Shown in pieces: positions 46,042 through 55,433 of a DNA stretch of 64,000 bases. Source of the DNA: Neorhizobium sp. SOG26 (lineage in GTDB: Bacteria; Pseudomonadota; Alphaproteobacteria; Rhizobiales; Rhizobiaceae). The DNA lies in contig NZ_CP025513.1 in NCBI RefSeq assembly GCF_003491345.1, positions 981,501 to 1,045,500 on the forward strand, given 5' to 3'. The first letter of the stretch is position 1, and each line of letters opens with the position of its first letter. The position numbers were made by a program, and so were the translations under genes. Under the pieces are notes generated by a model. That model was not told the DNA's origin, made no database searches, and saw only the letters and a list, made by a program, of their open reading frames with translations.

Positions 46042-46731
46042 TCACAATTCCGGAACAACGAGATCGGCAACTGGGCCATCGGTGTGAAGCGGAGCACCCG
46101 TCATGGCCTGAAGCTCATCCATGCTCATGCCAGGCAGTTTCTCACGCAGCACGAAGTGCTTGTCCTTGATGTCGATCACGGCGTGACTTGTATAAACACG
46201 GGTGATGCAGGCAACCCCGGTCAGCGGGAAAGTGCACCGCTCCACAAGCTTTGGATCGCCGTTCTTGGTGACATGCTCGGTGATGACGAAAACCTGCTTG
46301 GCGCCGTGCACCAGGTCCATTGCGCCGCCAACGGCCGGAACACCCTTCGAGCCGACGCGCCAGTTGGCAAGGTCGCCGTTTTCCGCGACCTGAAGCGCAC
46401 CGAGGATCGCCACGTCGAGGTGGCCGCCACGCACCATGGCGAAGCTATCGGCATGGTGGAAGAAGGCAGCACCCGGCTTCAGCGTTACTGCCTTCTTGCC
46501 GGCGTTGATAAGGTCCCAGTCTTCTTCACCGGCAGCCGGTGCCTCGCCAAAATTCAGGATGCCGTTTTCGGTGTGGAAGATCGCCTGGCGGCCCGGCGGC
46601 TGGTAACGCGCCACCATCTCCGGGAAGCCGATGCCCAGATTGACATATGCGCCATCGGCGATGTCCTGGGCTGCACGCCACGCGATCTGCGCGTTGGAGA
46701 GCTTGATATCGTCTCGTGTGTCGACGCTCAT
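46042..46731 (-). CDS. pcaJ: 3-oxoadipate CoA-transferase subunit B
   Basis: 229-residue beta subunit of the family I CoA-transferases. The catalytic-glutamate segment is visible as FHTENGILNFGEAP, and GLGIGFPE-like VNLGIGFPEMV near the start. It forms the transferase with PcaI (overlap ATGA) that activates 3-oxoadipate with succinyl-CoA. A related ScoAB-type succinyl-CoA:acetoacetate transferase is the alternative; the adjacent pcaF and pcaR favour PcaIJ. Confidence 0.92.
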   Translation of the reverse strand: MSVDTRDDIKLSNAQIAWRAAQDIADGAYVNLGIGFPEMVARYQPPGRQAIFHTENGILNFGEAPAAGEEDWDLINAGKKAVTLKPGAAFFHHADSFAMVRGGHLDVAILGALQVAENGDLANWRVGSKGVPAVGGAMDLVHGAKQVFVITEHVTKNGDPKLVERCTFPLTGVACITRVYTSHAVIDIKDKHFVLREKLPGMSMDELQAMTGAPLHTDGPVADLVVPEL

Positions 46732-47435
46732 ATGTAAACCACCCCTGCCCGGATCATTTCTTCTTCCTGTTGAGGATTGGGAACCTCAACCACGCGATCA
46801 ACAAAGATGCCGGGTGTCACGACATGCTCGGGATCGATTCCGCCGGCCTCCACGACCTTGGAGACCTGAACGATCGTTTTCGCCGCAGCCATGCACATCA
46901 GCGGGTTAAAGTTACGCCCGGCCTTGTTGTAGGTCAGGTTGCCGTAATTGTCGGCGACATGCGCCTTGACGATCGCGAAATCGGCCTTCAGCCAGCGTTC
47001 CTGGACATAGTGACGGCCGTCGAATTCTGCGATCGCCTTGCCCTCGGCAAGCTCGGTGCCATAGGCTGTCGGCGTATAGAAAGCCGGAATGCCGGCACCG
47101 CCGGCGCGGATGCGTTCGGCCAAGGTGCCCTGCGGCACCAGTTCCAGCTCGATTTCTCCCGCCAGATACTTTTCGGTGAAGGCCCGGGGATCCGACGACT
47201 TTGGGAAGGAGCAGATCATCTTCCGCACCATTCCCGCATCGATCATGGCCGCGATGCCGATGCGCCCGTTGCCCGCATTGTTGTTGATGACGGTGAGGTC
47301 TTTCGGCCGCTTGTCGATCAATGCGTGGATCAGTTCGATGGGAGCACCTGACCCGCCGAAGCCGCCGATCATGACGGTTGCACCGTCACCGATCTCGGAC
47401 ACCGCGTCCGCCAGGTTTCCGATGATCTTGTTCAT
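46728..47435 (-). CDS. pcaI: 3-oxoadipate CoA-transferase subunit A
   Basis: 235-residue alpha subunit with the glycine-rich CoA-binding segment VMIGGFGGSGAPIELIHAL and the YLAGEIELELVPQGTLAERIRAGGAGIPAFYTPT motif. The start at 47435 is preceded by AAGGAGG. It is the first gene of the pcaIJF operon, divergent from pcaR. Confidence 0.93.
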   Translation of the reverse strand: MNKIIGNLADAVSEIGDGATVMIGGFGGSGAPIELIHALIDKRPKDLTVINNNAGNGRIGIAAMIDAGMVRKMICSFPKSSDPRAFTEKYLAGEIELELVPQGTLAERIRAGGAGIPAFYTPTAYGTELAEGKAIAEFDGRHYVQERWLKADFAIVKAHVADNYGNLTYNKAGRNFNPLMCMAAAKTIVQVSKVVEAGGIDPEHVVTPGIFVDRVVEVPNPQQEEEMIRAGVVYI

Positions 47436-47518
47436 ACTCGGCGCCTCCTTCCGCACGGGCAGGCTTAAAGCTGCCGGATGACGTGATAGAGCGGGCGGTT
47501 CTCGACAGCAACCCTGTT

Positions 47519-47551
47519 GTGCGCTATTTGATATTTGTTCGTATATCGCAC
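47519..47551. promoter_or_regulatory. Candidate PcaR operator between pcaI and pcaR
   Basis: GTGCGCTAT (47519-47527) and ATATCGCAC (47543-47551) form an imperfect inverted repeat (8 of 9 pairs) with a 15-base spacer. It ends 12 bases before the pcaR start in the divergent promoter region. Its position suits binding by IclR-type PcaR to control both pcaIJF and itself. Confidence 0.5.
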
Positions 47552-47563
47552 GCGGAGACAGCC

Positions 47564-48319
47564 ATGCGCGAGACAGACTATGTCAGCGGCTTCGCCCGCG
47601 GGCTGAAAGTGATCGAGGCATTCGGCGAAACGACGAGACGGTTGTCGATCGCGGATGTTGCACGCGCCACCGGCCTCGACAGGGCGACATGCCGCCGCTC
47701 GCTGCTTACCTTGGTGGAGCTCGGCTACGCCACCTATGACGGAAAGTTCTTCGCGCTTACACCGAAGGTGCTGCGTCTTGGGCATGCCTATCTGTCGACA
47801 ACGCCACTGCCGCATACGGTACAGCCGTTTCTCGACAAGCTATCGGAGGATGTGCAGCAGAGCGCTTCCGCCAGTGTGCTGGACGGGACGGAGATCGTTT
47901 ATATTGCAAGGGCCGCGCAAAAACGCGTCATGTCCATCAACCTGAGCCCTGGCAGCCGGCTTCCTGCCTATTGCGCTTCCATGGGGCGAGTGCTTCTCGC
48001 CGCCCTTCCCTCCGACGAGGCCAAGGCGCTTCTCGACCAGACGAACATCAAAGCCCTGACGCCTCATACGATCACGGACAAACAGGCGCTGATGGAAGAA
48101 TTGGCGCGGGTACGCGAGCAGGGTTATGCGGTGATCGATCAGGAACTTGAGCTCGGACTGCGGTCGATTGCGGTTCCCCTCGAGAATGACCGCGGAAAGG
48201 TTGTGGCGGCGCTGAATGTCGGCGCCCCCGCAGCACGCGTGTCGGCGGACGATCTCGCGGGGCAGTACCTGCCGGCCCTGCAGGCGATTGCCCAGAAGCT
48301 GAAGCCGCTGCTGCACTAG
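47564..48319 (+). CDS. pcaR: IclR-family regulator of 3-oxoadipate catabolism
   Basis: 251-residue regulator: N-terminal winged helix (RGLKVIEAFGETTRRLSIADVARATGLDRATCRRSLLTL) and the IclR effector domain (SPGSRLPAYCASMGRVLLAALP, GLRSIAVPL). PcaR proteins respond to 3-oxoadipate and activate pca genes; here it diverges from pcaIJF. The ATG at 47564 has GGAG upstream; the frame is open from 47483 but that region overlaps the promoter. Confidence 0.92.
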   Translation: MRETDYVSGFARGLKVIEAFGETTRRLSIADVARATGLDRATCRRSLLTLVELGYATYDGKFFALTPKVLRLGHAYLSTTPLPHTVQPFLDKLSEDVQQSASASVLDGTEIVYIARAAQKRVMSINLSPGSRLPAYCASMGRVLLAALPSDEAKALLDQTNIKALTPHTITDKQALMEELARVREQGYAVIDQELELGLRSIAVPLENDRGKVVAALNVGAPAARVSADDLAGQYLPALQAIAQKLKPLLH

Positions 48320-48353
48320 TGGCGCCGCATTCACGGCGCCACGCGCTGACAGC

Positions 48354-49220
48354 TTAGATCATGATCTCGCCGCCAGTGACCGGGATGATGGCACCGGTCA
48401 TATAGCTGCCGAGGTCGGAGGCGAGGAGAACATAAGCGCCGGCAAGCTCGGCGGGCTGTCCGGCACGACCGATCAGTGTCTGTTCGCCGAACTTGGCTGC
48501 CTTCTCCGCCGGCATGGTTGAAGGGATCAGAGGCGTCCAGATCGGGCCAGGCGCCACCGCGTTGACGCGGATCCCCTTACTTGCGACCATCTCCGCCAGG
48601 CCGGCCGTGAAGTTCGACACCGCCCCTTTGGTCGACGCGTAGGCCAAGAGTTGTGGCGATGGCTGGCGTGATTGGATCGAGGTGGTGTTGATGATGGCGC
48701 TTCCAGGCTTCATGTGCGGGATGGCCGCCTTGGAGATGAAGAAAGGGGCATAGATATTGGTGCGGAAGGTCTCGTTCCATTCCTCTTCGGTGATGTCGGC
48801 GATATCTGCATAGGTGCGCTGGAAGGCGGCGTTGTTGACGAGCACATCGATGCGGCCGAACTCGTCCATCGCCCTCGTTACCAGGCTTTTGCAGTGCTCT
48901 TCGGTCTTGATGTCGCCGGGCACCAGTACCGCCTTGCGGCCCGCCTCTTCAACCCACCGTGCCGTGTCGCGCGCATCCTCGTCTTCATTGAGATACGAGA
49001 TCAGCACATCTGCACCTTCACGCGCAAAAGCGACTGACACCGCTTTGCCGATCCCGGAGTCGGCGCCGGTGATGATCGCAGCCTTGCCCGACAGCCTGCC
49101 GTTGCCCTTGTAGGAACGCTCGCCATGATCGGGAGTAGGTTCCATCTGCGCTGTCGTGCCGGGCGGTGCCTGCTGCTGTTCAGGGAATGGCGGCTGCGGG
49201 CGACGAACTTCATCGGTCAT
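48354..49220 (-). CDS. Short-chain dehydrogenase/reductase with extended N terminus
   Basis: 288-residue NAD(P)-dependent SDR of the YghA/stress-linked type with a Pro/Gln-rich N-terminal tail of about 40 residues. The cofactor motif is TGADSGIGKA, the catalytic tyrosine/lysine motif YASTKGA and the NNAA segment are present. Close relatives are general-stress oxidoreductases. It follows the receiver gene by 124 bases on the same strand, so it may be expressed with the signalling block, but co-transcription is uncertain. Confidence 0.88.
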   Translation of the reverse strand: MTDEVRRPQPPFPEQQQAPPGTTAQMEPTPDHGERSYKGNGRLSGKAAIITGADSGIGKAVSVAFAREGADVLISYLNEDEDARDTARWVEEAGRKAVLVPGDIKTEEHCKSLVTRAMDEFGRIDVLVNNAAFQRTYADIADITEEEWNETFRTNIYAPFFISKAAIPHMKPGSAIINTTSIQSRQPSPQLLAYASTKGAVSNFTAGLAEMVASKGIRVNAVAPGPIWTPLIPSTMPAEKAAKFGEQTLIGRAGQPAELAGAYVLLASDLGSYMTGAIIPVTGGEIMI

Positions 49221-49344
49221 GGACTGCTCCTGTCATTGATCGGGAGCATGTCGAACACGGTAGCGGCGCCAAGGGTTCCCTGAGAGGTCAATCTCAACCA
49301 CCTGGCGTCGCGTCGCGCAGTCTTCTCGCTGCAGGAACTGCCGG

Positions 49345-49713
49345 TCAGGCGAGCGCTTCACCAATGATCTTGGTGATGGCCGATTCAAGATCTTCCAGCG
49401 TGTAGGGCTTGGAGATACGCGGTACCTCAAGTCCAGAGTCCGGCGGCAGGTCGGCATAACCGGTCGCGACGATCACCTTCAGCCCGGGCACTGCCTCACG
49501 CGCTGCCTTGACCAACTGCACCCCATCCATGGACGGCATGGAATAGTCGGTGATCAGCAGATCGATCTTCGGCTCCTGCGCAATGATATCCAGCGCCTGC
49601 GCGCCTGAGTTGGCTTCAATCGCGCGATAGCCGAGTTCCGTCACCATGTCTGCACATGTCATTGCGATGAGCACGTCATCGTCGACTACGAGTACGGTGA
49701 GATGATCGCTCAT
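49345..49713 (-). CDS. Stand-alone receiver-domain response regulator
   Basis: 122-residue CheY-like protein with acidic pocket (VVDDD), phosphoacceptor aspartate in LLITDYSMPSMDG, conserved Thr in VIVATGYAD and Lys in ISKPYTLEDL. No output domain. It starts on the last base of the kinase gene (TGATG), so translational coupling is expected, and the hybrid kinase is its likely phosphodonor. It may act as a phosphate sink or shuttle. Confidence 0.9.
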   Translation of the reverse strand: MSDHLTVLVVDDDVLIAMTCADMVTELGYRAIEANSGAQALDIIAQEPKIDLLITDYSMPSMDGVQLVKAAREAVPGLKVIVATGYADLPPDSGLEVPRISKPYTLEDLESAITKIIGEALA

Positions 49714-52700
49714 CAGACTTCTTCCTGCGTATTTGTACCGGTCGATCCGGTTGCTGCTGCGTGTTCGCCGTTCGAACTTGATCTGCTGTCATCGATCAGC
49801 GCTGCAAGTTTTTCGGCATCATAAGGCTTGGTAACGATGATTGCATCGGTCTCTTTTCGGACCGTGCCGGGATCTCCCGTCGCATAAACGATAAGTGCAT
49901 TGGGGCGAACCGTGCGCGCCTGTTCCGCGAGTTCGGATCCCGAGATGCCGGGCAGGTTCAGGTCCGTCACAAGCACATCGACCGGCAAAGTCTGCAGGGC
50001 CGTCAGCGCATCTTCAGCGCTGGCCGCCTCCAGCACGACGAAGCCATGCTCCTTCAGCATCTCCGCGGTGGTCGAGCGAATGAGATGATCGTCCTCCACG
50101 AGGAGCACCGTCTTTGGCCCCTTGCGTTCAATGATCGGCGCGGGGCGAACGGTGAGGTCTGCGTCAGGCTTCGGCCCTGGCGACGGCTTGTCGCTGCGCC
50201 GCGTACCTCGCTGCTTCTGGTTTGCCAGCACGTGGCGGAACTTCCGGGCAAGCGCTTCGCGCGTGTAGGGTTTCGACAGGAGTTCGACGCCAGCGTCCAA
50301 CCGTCCGCCGTGGACGATCGAGTTCTCGGTATATCCGGAGGTAAACAGCACTGCGAGGTCGGGCAGCCGTTCCTTCGCTTTGCGCGCCAGTTCCGGGCTC
50401 TTCAGCGTTCCCGGCATGACGACGTCGGTAAACAGGATGTCGATCGGAATGCCGCTATCGATCACGGTCAGCGCGCTTGCCGCGTCAACCGCCTTGAGCA
50501 CCCGGTAGCCGAGGTCGGTCAGCATCGCGATGACCGTCTCGCGCACTTCCGCGTCGTCCTCGACCACGAGCACCGTCTCCGTGCCGCCGACGATCGGGCC
50601 ATTGTCGACAACGACCTCGACGTCTTCCGCTTCCATGGCTCGCGGAAGGTAAAGCCGGATGGTTGTGCCATGACCGACTTCCGAATAGATCTTCACATGG
50701 CCGCCGGACTGCTTAACGAACCCGTAAACCATCGAGAGGCCAAGGCCTGATCCCCTGCCCTCCGCCTTTGTCGAGAAAAACGGTTCGAAGACCTTATCGA
50801 TGATCTCCGGCGGCATGCCACATCCGGTGTCGCTGACGGCGAGCATCACGTACTGCCCCGGCGTCACCTCGTCGTGGAGGCGGGCGTATTCATCATCAAG
50901 ATGCGCGTTCGCCAGCTCGATCGTCAGCTTGCCGCGACCTTCCATGGAATCGCGGGCGTTGATCGCGAGGTTGAGCAGCGCATTCTCGATCTGGTTCGGA
51001 TCGATGAACGTGTTCCAGAGCCCGCCACCAAAGATCGTTTCGACCTCGACAGCCTCGCCAATGGCGCGGCGGATCATGTCGTCCATGTCACGGATGAACC
51101 GGCTGATATTGACGACCTTCGGCTCCAGCGCCTGGCGTCGCCCGAACGCGAGCAACTGGCTCGCGAGGCGCGAACCACGGGCAACGCCGGCCATGGCATT
51201 GGCAACCTTGGCCTCCGCCCTCGGGTTGCCCGCCACATCCTTTGCGAGAAGCTGAAGGTTGCCAGAAACAACCTGCAGCAAGTTATTGAAATCATGCGCC
51301 ACGCCGCCTGTCAGCTTGCCGACGGTCTCGAGCTTCTGGGCCTGCGCAAGCTTTGCCTCCGCCTGCCGGCGTTCATCGATCTCTGCAATGACTCGCGCCT
51401 CCAGGGTCTCGTTGAGCTGCCGCAACTGCTCTTCGGCACGCTCGCGGTGCTGGACCTGGCGCGTCAGGGCCTCCGCCTGTTCGCGCAGCGCTTCTTCTGC
51501 GGCGCGCTGATGGGTGATGTCAGTATGGACGCCCACCCACTCGACAACCTTGCCGCTGGAGCCAATGATTGGCAGGGCCCGGATGGCGAACTGGCGCCAG
51601 GTGCCGTCATGACGGCGAACGCGATGTTCGTGGACATACATCGATTGCGAGGCGACGGCCTGTTTCCAAGTCGTCACCGAGCTCTCCACGTCATCCGGAT
51701 GGACGGCATCCGCCCAGCCGACGCCCTGGTACTCTTCGTAGCTTTGACCAGTCAGTGCGGCCCAGCCGGGCTGCTCGCCCACCATCTGGCCATCGGCAGT
51801 ATTCGTCCAAAGCACCCCGTGCACGGCGCTCATCGCCGTCCGGAAGCGGCTGTTGCTTATGGCGAGTTCGGCTTCTCGCAGCGCGCGGTCCTCAATATCG
51901 ATGCCGAGGATATGGACGCCGGGAACAGATCCGTCTGCTTCGATATGGGGGATATAGCGCAGCTCGAAGCGGCGCGGCTCACCGCCGCCAAGCACCAGAT
52001 CCGCCTCGGCGGAGACGACTTCGCCGGCCAGCCCACGATCGATGTCGTGACGCCGGCTCTCGTAGGAGACTTCACCAATGACATCGACGACCTTGCGACC
52101 GACGACGTCATCGAGCTTCAGGCCGAACCAGTCCTCATAGGTAGCGTTGGCGAACCGGTAGACATGCTGGCGGTCGACATAGGAGATGAGCATCGGCACG
52201 GCGTCTGTCACGCGGCGAAGCTCTGCCTCGCTCGCCGCAAGACGCTTTTCCATTGCGACGCGACTGCTGTTGTCGACGACGGTGCACATGACGCCACCGA
52301 TCGTCCCGTCGGCCTGGTAGACCGGGGTGTAGAACAGATCGAAGATGAACTGGGTGGCGATCCCATCCCGCTCGAGCGTCATCGGCTGGTCGTGGAAAGA
52401 CTTGAGCTCACCGTTGAAGCCGGCCTCGAGCATCTCGCGGTTCCAGTCCCAGATCTCCGGCCAGGTTTCTGAGACCCGCGCGCCCATCGCCGCTGGGTGT
52501 TTGGCGCCGGCAATCTCTGCATAACGATCATTATAGACCATGACGTGGCTTTTGCCCCACATCAGGACCTTGGCGACCGGAGAATTGACGACATTGGCAA
52601 CGGTGGTACGCAGCTCGACCGACCACGTGTCTACAGCGCCGAGTGGCGTCTTCGACCAGTCCAGCTCGCGGATCAACTGACCACATTGACCGCCACCAAT

Positions 52701-52886
52701 CGGCCAGATCGTAGGAAGTGGTTGAGTTGTCTCCGCACTGCCGCGAAGCGCACGCAAGCCTGCGCGGACAACTTCGCTGGCGTTTGCATAATCGCCGGAC
52801 GCCAGGCACTCGTTTATGAATGCCTCAAGTTCCGATGTCAGGGAAACGTTGCGAGACTGGCGATTGATCATGATCGCCAATCGCAA
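49713..52886 (-). CDS. Hybrid histidine kinase with N-terminal ParD-like RHH domain
   Basis: 1057-residue predicted soluble sensor. Residues 12-48 read as a ParD-family ribbon-helix-helix ([20 protein letters not shown] then [14 protein letters not shown]). Three PAS regions follow (about 65-215, 225-345, 345-465), a coiled coil, a HisKA domain with the H-box histidine at 531 (AHDFNNLL), an ATPase domain with N, G1 (DTGCGMPP) and G2 ([11 protein letters not shown]) boxes, and two receiver domains (TDVVMPG near 815; TDLNLPG near 975). No membrane segment is seen. The TTG start at 52886 is chosen because GAGGTG sits five bases upstream; ATG at 52871 lacks a ribosome site. No parE-like toxin gene is adjacent. 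The fusion is in one uninterrupted frame. Confidence 0.9.
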   Translation of the reverse strand: MRLAIMINRQSRNVSLTSELEAFINECLASGDYANASEVVRAGLRALRGSAETTQPLPTIWPIGGGQCGQLIRELDWSKTPLGAVDTWSVELRTTVANVVNSPVAKVLMWGKSHVMVYNDRYAEIAGAKHPAAMGARVSETWPEIWDWNREMLEAGFNGELKSFHDQPMTLERDGIATQFIFDLFYTPVYQADGTIGGVMCTVVDNSSRVAMEKRLAASEAELRRVTDAVPMLISYVDRQHVYRFANATYEDWFGLKLDDVVGRKVVDVIGEVSYESRRHDIDRGLAGEVVSAEADLVLGGGEPRRFELRYIPHIEADGSVPGVHILGIDIEDRALREAELAISNSRFRTAMSAVHGVLWTNTADGQMVGEQPGWAALTGQSYEEYQGVGWADAVHPDDVESSVTTWKQAVASQSMYVHEHRVRRHDGTWRQFAIRALPIIGSSGKVVEWVGVHTDITHQRAAEEALREQAEALTRQVQHRERAEEQLRQLNETLEARVIAEIDERRQAEAKLAQAQKLETVGKLTGGVAHDFNNLLQVVSGNLQLLAKDVAGNPRAEAKVANAMAGVARGSRLASQLLAFGRRQALEPKVVNISRFIRDMDDMIRRAIGEAVEVETIFGGGLWNTFIDPNQIENALLNLAINARDSMEGRGKLTIELANAHLDDEYARLHDEVTPGQYVMLAVSDTGCGMPPEIIDKVFEPFFSTKAEGRGSGLGLSMVYGFVKQSGGHVKIYSEVGHGTTIRLYLPRAMEAEDVEVVVDNGPIVGGTETVLVVEDDAEVRETVIAMLTDLGYRVLKAVDAASALTVIDSGIPIDILFTDVVMPGTLKSPELARKAKERLPDLAVLFTSGYTENSIVHGGRLDAGVELLSKPYTREALARKFRHVLANQKQRGTRRSDKPSPGPKPDADLTVRPAPIIERKGPKTVLLVEDDHLIRSTTAEMLKEHGFVVLEAASAEDALTALQTLPVDVLVTDLNLPGISGSELAEQARTVRPNALIVYATGDPGTVRKETDAIIVTKPYDAEKLAALIDDSRSSSNGEHAAATGSTGTNTQEEV

Positions 52887-52905
52887 ATTCGCACCTCTGT
52901 GTCAA
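52858..52905 (-). promoter_or_regulatory. Inverted repeats and -35-like box at the ParD-kinase start
   Basis: TGGCGAT (52873-52879) and ATCGCCA positions mirror each other as a perfect 7-bp inverted repeat over 52858-52879, and a perfect palindrome GATCATGATC (52866-52875) is nested in it. TTGACA on the minus strand lies at 52900-52905. ParD-type proteins usually bind short inverted repeats at their own promoter, so this could be the operator of the fused domain. No good -10 box is seen at the ideal spacing, so the promoter itself is uncertain. Confidence 0.45.
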
Positions 52906-52990
52906 TAATTGTTACAGCGGTGGACGGGCGGCATCCAAAATCAAACGGTACCGAAACGTCGAGCGGAAACAGATCCTTATAACGTTGAGC

Positions 52991-53416
52991 TCAGGCAACC
53001 GCCGCATTGGTGGCGACCATGGCGCGAAGCCTGTTGAACAGCGCCTCGCCTGTGATCTTGTCAGAATCGAAACCGGTCTCCGGCCCCAGATGGGCGAACA
53101 GTGCCGAATCTTCACCAACATAAGCCATGGCCCAGGTGTCGAAGGAGCGGGTGTCGGTGGGCGCGAACTCAAGAAGCGCAACATCCCCATGCCGAGGATC
53201 CTGCTGGATCCGCTCGAAGGTGGCCTCCACAGCAGCCTGCGGCCCTTCCAGCACCTGTCCAAAATAGCCCGAGCTGAACATGAGCGCGCCAGTTACGCCC
53301 ACAAGTGCGTTGTTGCGGCGGCTCTGGGTCAAGATCTCTTCTACCTCCGCCTGGAGATCCGCCACTGACGAAGAAATGCGGTTTTCACTGTAGTAAACGA
53401 GGCGGTACAAAGACAT
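52991..53416 (-). CDS. BLUF-domain blue-light photoreceptor
   Basis: 141-residue short BLUF protein that should bind FAD and respond to blue light. It begins MSLYRLVY like cyanobacterial PixD; key residues fall in place: Tyr8, Asn36 (NNALVGVTGAL), Gln54 (FGQVLEG), Trp95 and Met97 (WAMAYV). About 45 residues follow the domain, too few for an enzyme output, so it probably signals by protein contact. It follows the GGDEF-EAL gene (overlap ATGA if the upstream ATG at 53434 is used; the start at 53416 matches family proteins and has AGGA upstream). The partner is probably the c-di-GMP enzyme or the kinase. Confidence 0.92.
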   Translation of the reverse strand: MSLYRLVYYSENRISSSVADLQAEVEEILTQSRRNNALVGVTGALMFSSGYFGQVLEGPQAAVEATFERIQQDPRHGDVALLEFAPTDTRSFDTWAMAYVGEDSALFAHLGPETGFDSDKITGEALFNRLRAMVATNAAVA

Positions 53417-53430
53417 TTTCGGTCCTGAAT

Positions 53431-55143
53431 TCATGTTCTTGTTGAGATAAGTTCAGCTGCAGCGTCAGCGGCAAGGGGCCTTCCTGTCAAATAGCCCTGC
53501 ACCTGCGCGCATCCGTCGCGCGCAATAAGCTCCAACTGGCTCTCAGTCTCGACACCTTCGGCGATCGTCATCATCCCGAGGCTCTTGCCGAGCGCGGTGA
53601 CGGCGCGGACAATCGCGGCACTGTCGGCGTTCGTCTCCAGGCTGCGAATGAAGGACTGGTCGATCTTGATCTTGTCGAAGGGGAACTTCTGCAGGTAGCT
53701 CAGGGAAGAATACCCCGTCCCGAAGTCGTCGATCGACACCTTGATGCCCATCGCCTTGATCTGGTTGAGCATGAGGAGCACCGTTTCTGTGTTCTCGATC
53801 AGCGCGCCTTCGGTAATTTCAAGATCCAGCCGTGACGGTGGAAGGCCTGCGCTCGAAAGGGCGCCAACAATGATGCTGACCAGCTTCGGGCTCTTGAACT
53901 GAACAGGCGAGAGATTGACCGAGACCGTCAACGGCTCAGGCCAGCGTGCCGCTTCCTTGCAGGCCGTGCGCAGCACCCATTCCCCCAACTGGTCGATGAT
54001 GCCGGTTTCTTCCGCCAAGGGGATGAACTGTGCGGGCGAAACGCTGCCGCGTTCCGAGGTGGACCAACGCACGAGCGACTCAAAGCCGACCAGCTTGTTT
54101 CCGTCGATCTCGAACTGCGGCTGATAAACGAGCGACAGTTCCTGCATGATGATCGCTCGGCGCAGATCGATCTCCAGCGCCCGCCGTTCCTGGATCTCGC
54201 GATCCATGGCGTCGGTGAAGAACCGGAAGGTGCCCCGGCCGGCTGATTTGGCCTTGAAGAGCGCGAGATCGGCATTCTTGATTAGCTCTTCCGGTGTCTT
54301 GCCGTCGGTCGCCGCCAAGGCGATGCCGACGCTCGCGCCGACCTGGACCGAATGTCCCTGAAGAAGATAGGTGCGTCCGACGATCTCGATAATGCGGGAA
54401 GCCAGAACTTCCGCGGCGTGCGGCTGTTCGCCCTCCGCCTGCAGGATGACGAATTCGTCGCCACCAAGCCGCGCAAGCACGTCCTTTGGCGCCAGCAACC
54501 GCTGCATGCGCTCGACGACCAGCTTCAGCAGTGCATCGCCGATCGGGTGCCCCAGCGTGTCATTGACCATCTTGAAGCGGTCCAAATCGACGTACAGAAC
54601 CGCAGTTTGTGGGAGCGACGCGGGGGAAGCAAGATGTTCGTTCAGCCTGCGCAGCAGTTCTACCCGGTTCGGCAGGCCCGTCAGCACATCCCGCTGCTGG
54701 CTCAGCGTCATCTGCACCGCAAACGAGACGTCAACGAAGTGAAGCGTCATGTCGTCCGCGGCAGCGAACTCGGTCGCGACCATGATGCTGCGGCCATCTG
54801 CCAGGCTGAGCAGTTGCTTCGATTGCCGTGCTGCGAGTGCGGTGTTGATGCTTGCCGCCGTTCCGCCGGGCAGGAAGCCAAACTTCTCCGCCTCGTCGAG
54901 CAGATCGACCAGCGGCTTGCCGGGAACCGCGCGCCCGCCGAAAAGGTCGGTCGGTCCTCCCGCGACATCCGTCACCACACCGTGGGTGATGTGCAAGGTC
55001 GTCGCTACGGATGGCGGGGAGCCGTCGGGCCCCTCGCTGGGACGACCGGTGGTAAGCTTCTCGGCTGGTGACAACATGCACAGACTCTGGAAGGAAAGCT
55101 CGCTGATACAACAACTTGCCATCGAGTTCTTAACATTTGTCAT
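53431..55143 (-). CDS. GGDEF-EAL cyclic-di-GMP turnover protein
   Basis: 570-residue protein. A short PAS-like N-terminal region (about 45-150) is followed by GGDEF (about 155-315, intact RLGGDEF active site) and EAL (about 320-565). The EAL signature is ESL (GFESLVRW), keeping the metal-binding Glu; DDFGTG, KIDQSFI and EGVET are also intact, so both synthesis and hydrolysis are possible. It is the first gene of the light/c-di-GMP block, directly upstream of the BLUF gene. Start codon is uncertain within the first eight residues. Confidence 0.92.
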   Translation of the reverse strand: MTNVKNSMASCCISELSFQSLCMLSPAEKLTTGRPSEGPDGSPPSVATTLHITHGVVTDVAGGPTDLFGGRAVPGKPLVDLLDEAEKFGFLPGGTAASINTALAARQSKQLLSLADGRSIMVATEFAAADDMTLHFVDVSFAVQMTLSQQRDVLTGLPNRVELLRRLNEHLASPASLPQTAVLYVDLDRFKMVNDTLGHPIGDALLKLVVERMQRLLAPKDVLARLGGDEFVILQAEGEQPHAAEVLASRIIEIVGRTYLLQGHSVQVGASVGIALAATDGKTPEELIKNADLALFKAKSAGRGTFRFFTDAMDREIQERRALEIDLRRAIIMQELSLVYQPQFEIDGNKLVGFESLVRWSTSERGSVSPAQFIPLAEETGIIDQLGEWVLRTACKEAARWPEPLTVSVNLSPVQFKSPKLVSIIVGALSSAGLPPSRLDLEITEGALIENTETVLLMLNQIKAMGIKVSIDDFGTGYSSLSYLQKFPFDKIKIDQSFIRSLETNADSAAIVRAVTALGKSLGMMTIAEGVETESQLELIARDGCAQVQGYLTGRPLAADAAAELISTRT

Positions 55144-55184
55144 TCATTGCGAGCTCGGGTTTGAACAGTGGAACGAGCTCGCGT

Positions 55185-55427
55185 CTAGTTGAAGTCGCCA
55201 ATCCTGCCCGCCGAGAACAGGACCTCGGGCTCGCCTTCCTCGCCGATCGCGGGTGCACCCTGACGACGCCAGAGGACTACGCCCCCGTGCCGGGCAGAAA
55301 GGGCTTCAGCTTCGCGCCGGCCATCCGAGGGATCGGATACAGGACGTGGCTCGAAGGCGGGTACCGGCTGGCCGCGATCATCGAGATCGAAGGCAAGCAG
55401 GAAACAACTGGTGAATGTGCCAGGCAT
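55185..55427 (-). CDS. 80-residue hypothetical protein
   Basis: Small acidic protein with a patterned sequence (LLAFDLDDRGQPVPAFEPR and GVVLWRRQ followed by GEPEVLFSAGRIGDFN) that looks like a genuine conserved rhizobial protein rather than a shadow. It follows the 71-residue protein gene by six bases on the same strand, so the two are probably co-expressed. Function unknown. Confidence 0.55.
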   Translation of the reverse strand: MPGTFTSCFLLAFDLDDRGQPVPAFEPRPVSDPSDGRREAEALSARHGGVVLWRRQGAPAIGEEGEPEVLFSAGRIGDFN

Positions 55428-55433
55428 CGGTCG

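Noticed and set aside
50874-52472. Plus-strand frame of 532 codons inside the hybrid kinase gene
   Set aside because: Opposite strand to intact PAS, H-box and ATPase motifs; no motif of its own.
52800-53000. A parE-type toxin gene next to the ParD-like domain
   Set aside because: The neighbouring frames are a BLUF gene and the kinase itself; no toxin-like small gene was found on either strand.
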